Assembly (NCBI RefSeq): GCF_002174305.1
Contig: NZ_MIJB01000031.1
Coordinates: 1 to 46,539 of the forward strand
Direction of reading: 5' to 3'
From: Aeromicrobium sp. PE09-221
GTDB lineage: Bacteria > Actinomycetota > Actinomycetes > Propionibacteriales > Nocardioidaceae
DNA length: 46,539 bases
Shown: one piece after another, positions 43,936 to 46,539 of the stretch
Position numbering within the stretch: the stretch's first letter is position 1
Layout of the letters: each line of letters starts with the position of its first letter
Made by a program: the position numbers and the translations under genes
The notes under the pieces: model-generated
Seen by the model: only the letters and a program-made list of their open reading frames with translations
Database searches by the model: none
Told to the model about the DNA's origin: nothing

Positions 43936-44490
43936 GTGGACGTCGAACACGTAGAGAGCGACATCGACCGGACCAAGCCCCTCTACACCGAGGACGAGAT
44001 CCAGGCCCGCCTCGCCGAGATGGCGCGCCAGATCGAGGCCGACTATGAGGGTGAGGACCTGCTGCTCGTCGGCGTCCTCAAGGGTGCCGTCATGGTCATG
44101 GCCGACCTGTCCCGGGCCTTGAACCGGCACGTCGAGATCGACTGGATGGCCGTCTCGTCGTATGCGGGCACCCGTTCCTCGGGGGTGGTGCGCATCCTCA
44201 AGGACCTCGACACCTCCCTGGAAGGCCGGCACGTCCTGATCGTCGAGGACATCATCGACACGGGGCTGACGCTCTCGTGGCTGGTCGCGAATCTGCGATC
44301 GCGTGGCCCGGCCTCGGTCGAGGTGGCCACGCTGTTGCGCAAGCCGGAGGCACTCGAGATCCCCGTCGACGTCAAGTACGTGGGCTTCGACATCCCCAAT
44401 GCCTTCGTCATCGGCTATGGGCTGGACTTCAACGAGCAGTACCGGAACTTGCGCAGTATCGGCACACTGGCTGAGCACGTCTACTCCTGA
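43936..44490 (+). CDS. hpt: Hypoxanthine phosphoribosyltransferase
   Basis: A 184-residue purine-salvage enzyme converting hypoxanthine or guanine plus PRPP to IMP or GMP. PRPP-binding motif VEDIIDTGLT (103-112), flexible loop MAVSSYAGTRSSG, base-binding region KYVGFDIPNAFVIGYGLDFNEQYRNL. GTG 43936 starts 4 bases after the tilS stop. The tilS-hpt-ftsH order is widely conserved in bacteria. Confidence 0.95.
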   Translation: MDVEHVESDIDRTKPLYTEDEIQARLAEMARQIEADYEGEDLLLVGVLKGAVMVMADLSRALNRHVEIDWMAVSSYAGTRSSGVVRILKDLDTSLEGRHVLIVEDIIDTGLTLSWLVANLRSRGPASVEVATLLRKPEALEIPVDVKYVGFDIPNAFVIGYGLDFNEQYRNLRSIGTLAEHVYS

Positions 44491-44513
44491 GTGAACGGAC
44501 ACCCCCGCGCCAC

Positions 44514-46520
44514 ATGAACGTCAAACGTCTCTTCAAGGGCCCCTGGCTCTGGATCATCCTCATCACCGTCGTGGTGCTGGTGGTGATCAACTTCTCCTCG
44601 GGCGCGGACGGGTACAAAGAGGTCAAGACGGCCACCATGGTCAAGCATTTCGACGACCAGGACATCCAGGAGGTGACCTTCGTCGAGGGAGACCAGGAGA
44701 TCCGCGCGACCCTCAAGGGTGAGGACGAGGAGCAGATCAAGTCCACCTGGCTCGGCGACCAGCAGAGCAGCGACCTCGTCACCCTGGCTCAGCAGCAGGT
44801 CGACGACGGTGACATGGACTCCTACAATGTCGAGGTCCCGCGCAGCAATCCGCTGCTCTCGCTGCTCGGCACGATGTTGCCGCTGTTGCTGTTCCTGCTG
44901 CTCTTCTTCTGGATCATGATGTCGATGCAGGGTGGCGGCGGCCGGGTCATGCAGTTCGGCAAGTCCAAGGCGAAGGTCATGAGCAAGGACACGCCGAAGA
45001 CCACCTTCTCCGATGTCGCGGGGGCCGACGAGGCCATCGAGGAGCTCGGGGAGATCAAGGAGTTCCTCGCCGAGCCGGCCAAGTTCCAGGCCGTCGGCGC
45101 CAAGATCCCCAAGGGCGTGCTGCTCTACGGTCCTCCGGGAACCGGCAAGACGCTGCTCGCCCGCGCCGTGGCCGGTGAGGCCGGAGTGCCGTTCTACTCC
45201 ATCTCGGGCTCGGACTTCGTCGAGATGTTCGTCGGTGTCGGCGCCTCGCGTGTCCGCGATCTCTTCGAGCAGGCCAAGGAGAACGCTCCGGCGATCGTCT
45301 TCATCGACGAGATCGACGCGGTCGGACGCCACCGCGGGACCGGTATGGGCGGCGGCCACGACGAGCGGGAGCAGACGCTCAATCAGCTGTTGGTCGAGAT
45401 GGACGGCTTCGATGTCCGTGGCGGGGTCATCCTCATCGCAGCCACCAACCGGCCCGATGTGCTCGACCCGGCGCTGCTGCGCCCGGGCCGCTTCGATCGG
45501 CAGATCGGCGTGGAGGCCCCGGATCTGGACGGACGCACGCACATCCTCAAGGTCCACGCGCGGGGCAAGCCGATGGGACCGGACGTTGATCTCGCGGCGG
45601 TGGCGCGTCGGACGCCTGGCTTCTCCGGTGCCGATCTGGCCAATGTGCTCAATGAGGCGGCACTGCTGACAGCGCGCAACAACCAGAGCGTCATCGACAA
45701 TGCCGCCCTCGACGAGGCGATCGACCGGGTGATCTCCGGACCGCAGAAGCGCACCCGCCTGATGAACGAGCACGAGCGTCTCGTCACCGCCTATCACGAG
45801 GGCGGGCACGCGCTCGTGGCCGCTGCACTGCCCCAGAGCGATCCGGTGCACAAGATCACGATCCTGCCGCGCGGACGCGCCCTCGGCTACACGATGGTGC
45901 TGCCCGATGAGGACAAGTACTCTCAGACCCGCGCCGAGCTGCTCGACAAGCTCGCCTATATGCTCGGTGGCCGCGCCGCGGAGGAGCTGGTCTTCCACAA
46001 CCCGACGACCGGTGCGGGCAACGACATCGAAAAGGCCACCGGTCTGGCCCGGGCGATGGTCACGCAGTACGGCATGAGTTCGCGCGTGGGCGCGATCAAG
46101 TACGGCGAGGACAACTCGCAGCCCTTCCTCGGCCGCGATCTCGGGAGCACGCGCAACTACTCCGAGCACGTCGCGGCGACCATCGACGATGAGATCTCCG
46201 CGCTGATCGAGCACGCCCATCAGGAGGCCTTCGACATCCTCGCGGAGAACCGCGATGTCCTCGACGCGCTCGTCGAGGAGCTGATGGAGAAGGAGACCCT
46301 CGACAAGGCTCAGGTCGCGCGGATCTTCGAACCGCTGCGCCGTCGGGACATCCGACCGCCGTGGACGGGCTCGGACACGCGAGTCCCCGACCAGCGGCCT
46401 CCGGTCGTCATCCCGGCGAGCACCGGTGAGAAGCCCGCCGATGAGCGCGACTCCGGTCAGGTCATCGCCCCCGATTCGGGCCCCGATGCGCCCTCGCCCG
46501 AGGAGCGCTCGGAGTCATGA
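44514..46520 (+). CDS. ftsH: FtsH, membrane-bound ATP-dependent zinc metalloprotease
   Basis: A 668-residue AAA+ protease that degrades unneeded or damaged membrane and cytosolic proteins. TM1 about residues 11-27, extracytoplasmic segment, TM2 about 118-142, AAA domain with Walker A GPPGTGKT (from residue 206), Walker B VFIDEID, and second region of homology [21 protein letters not shown]; the protease site HEGGH is at 428-432, followed by the downstream acidic ligand region [10 protein letters not shown]. The tail is an acidic Pro/Ser-rich extension of about 50 residues. ATG 44514. Its stop overlaps the next ATG (ATGA). Confidence 0.97.
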   Translation: MNVKRLFKGPWLWIILITVVVLVVINFSSGADGYKEVKTATMVKHFDDQDIQEVTFVEGDQEIRATLKGEDEEQIKSTWLGDQQSSDLVTLAQQQVDDGDMDSYNVEVPRSNPLLSLLGTMLPLLLFLLLFFWIMMSMQGGGGRVMQFGKSKAKVMSKDTPKTTFSDVAGADEAIEELGEIKEFLAEPAKFQAVGAKIPKGVLLYGPPGTGKTLLARAVAGEAGVPFYSISGSDFVEMFVGVGASRVRDLFEQAKENAPAIVFIDEIDAVGRHRGTGMGGGHDEREQTLNQLLVEMDGFDVRGGVILIAATNRPDVLDPALLRPGRFDRQIGVEAPDLDGRTHILKVHARGKPMGPDVDLAAVARRTPGFSGADLANVLNEAALLTARNNQSVIDNAALDEAIDRVISGPQKRTRLMNEHERLVTAYHEGGHALVAAALPQSDPVHKITILPRGRALGYTMVLPDEDKYSQTRAELLDKLAYMLGGRAAEELVFHNPTTGAGNDIEKATGLARAMVTQYGMSSRVGAIKYGEDNSQPFLGRDLGSTRNYSEHVAATIDDEISALIEHAHQEAFDILAENRDVLDALVEELMEKETLDKAQVARIFEPLRRRDIRPPWTGSDTRVPDQRPPVVIPASTGEKPADERDSGQVIAPDSGPDAPSPEERSES

Positions 46521-46539
46521 GCGAGCGAGTCATTGATGG
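46517..46539 (+). CDS. Start of the next gene (partial; folE by context)
   Basis: ATG 46517 overlaps the ftsH stop (ATGA) and opens MSERVID to the window edge. In many actinobacteria ftsH is followed by folE (GTP cyclohydrolase I), which is the best guess, but seven residues cannot show it. Confidence 0.4.

Overview
The window is GC-rich, tightly packed actinobacterial chromosome. CarD, mycothiol synthase (MshD), a GlnR-type orphan regulator, PPK1, an AccD/AccA fusion, a DUF2342-type zincin beside tilS-hpt-ftsH, and the gene order all point to Actinomycetota. The carD, ispF, cysS and rlmB neighbourhood, the ppa/dacB/zincin/tilS/hpt/ftsH run, and the mshD/glnR/thioredoxin/DUF4395/sseA/sseC/nitrobindin/ygfZ run all have counterparts in Mycobacterium and other actinobacteria. 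Protein details (for example CarD) suggest Propionibacteriales, but that placement is only an impression. I see no IS element, prophage, CRISPR array, tRNA or rRNA.

Layout. 1-1.4 kb: 3' end of phoU, an LpqE-like lipoprotein, carD. 1.5-5.1 kb: ispF, a tandem-repeat coiled-coil membrane protein, cysS-rlmB. 5.0-5.6 kb: a lipoprotein gene with two frameshifts. 5.6-11.7 kb: on the minus strand pstS-pstC-pstA-pstB, then a two-component system, with PHO-box-like repeats in front of pstS. 11.9-17.2 kb: a MutT1-like Nudix/histidine-phosphatase fusion, an unknown lipoprotein and a three-gene ABC-2 exporter. 17.4-22.7 kb: ppk1 (with a PHO-box-like repeat), mshD, accD/A fusion, glnR. 22.9-25.1 kb: thioredoxin, a cysteine-containing leader peptide, DUF4395, sseA, sseC. 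25.3-28.9 kb: dtd diverging from nitrobindin-ygfZ-DEAD helicase. 29-32.4 kb: manA, manC, asparaginase. 32.4-37.9 kb: PucR-type regulator translationally coupled to a degenerate P-type-ATPase-like protein; cobU, cobS, a SCO6745-family protein and a pair of small WXG100-like helical proteins. 38-39.7 kb: quinone oxidoreductase diverging from a TetR regulator with a visible operator. 39.7-46.5 kb: ppa, dacB, zincin, tilS, hpt, ftsH and the first codons of the next gene.

How it fits together. Phosphate import (pst), PhoU, a two-component system and polyphosphate kinase form a phosphate-homeostasis group, tied together by 11-bp direct repeats resembling actinobacterial PHO boxes. A redox/sulfur group (mshD, thioredoxin, DUF4395, sseA, sseC) carries a leader peptide likely to sense cysteine. 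ManA and ManC feed GDP-mannose synthesis. CobU and CobS do late cobalamin assembly.

Regulatory layer. Sixteen translation starts lie 6-7 bases after a TANNNT hexamer, the arrangement of leaderless transcripts. Five intergenic sites carry a repeat with the core GGGCGGTGA, iterated every 30-32 bp in direct and inverted copies, mostly at gene ends. These repeats, the leader-peptide attenuator, the PucR-coupled pseudo-pump and the WXG100-like pair are the least ordinary items here.
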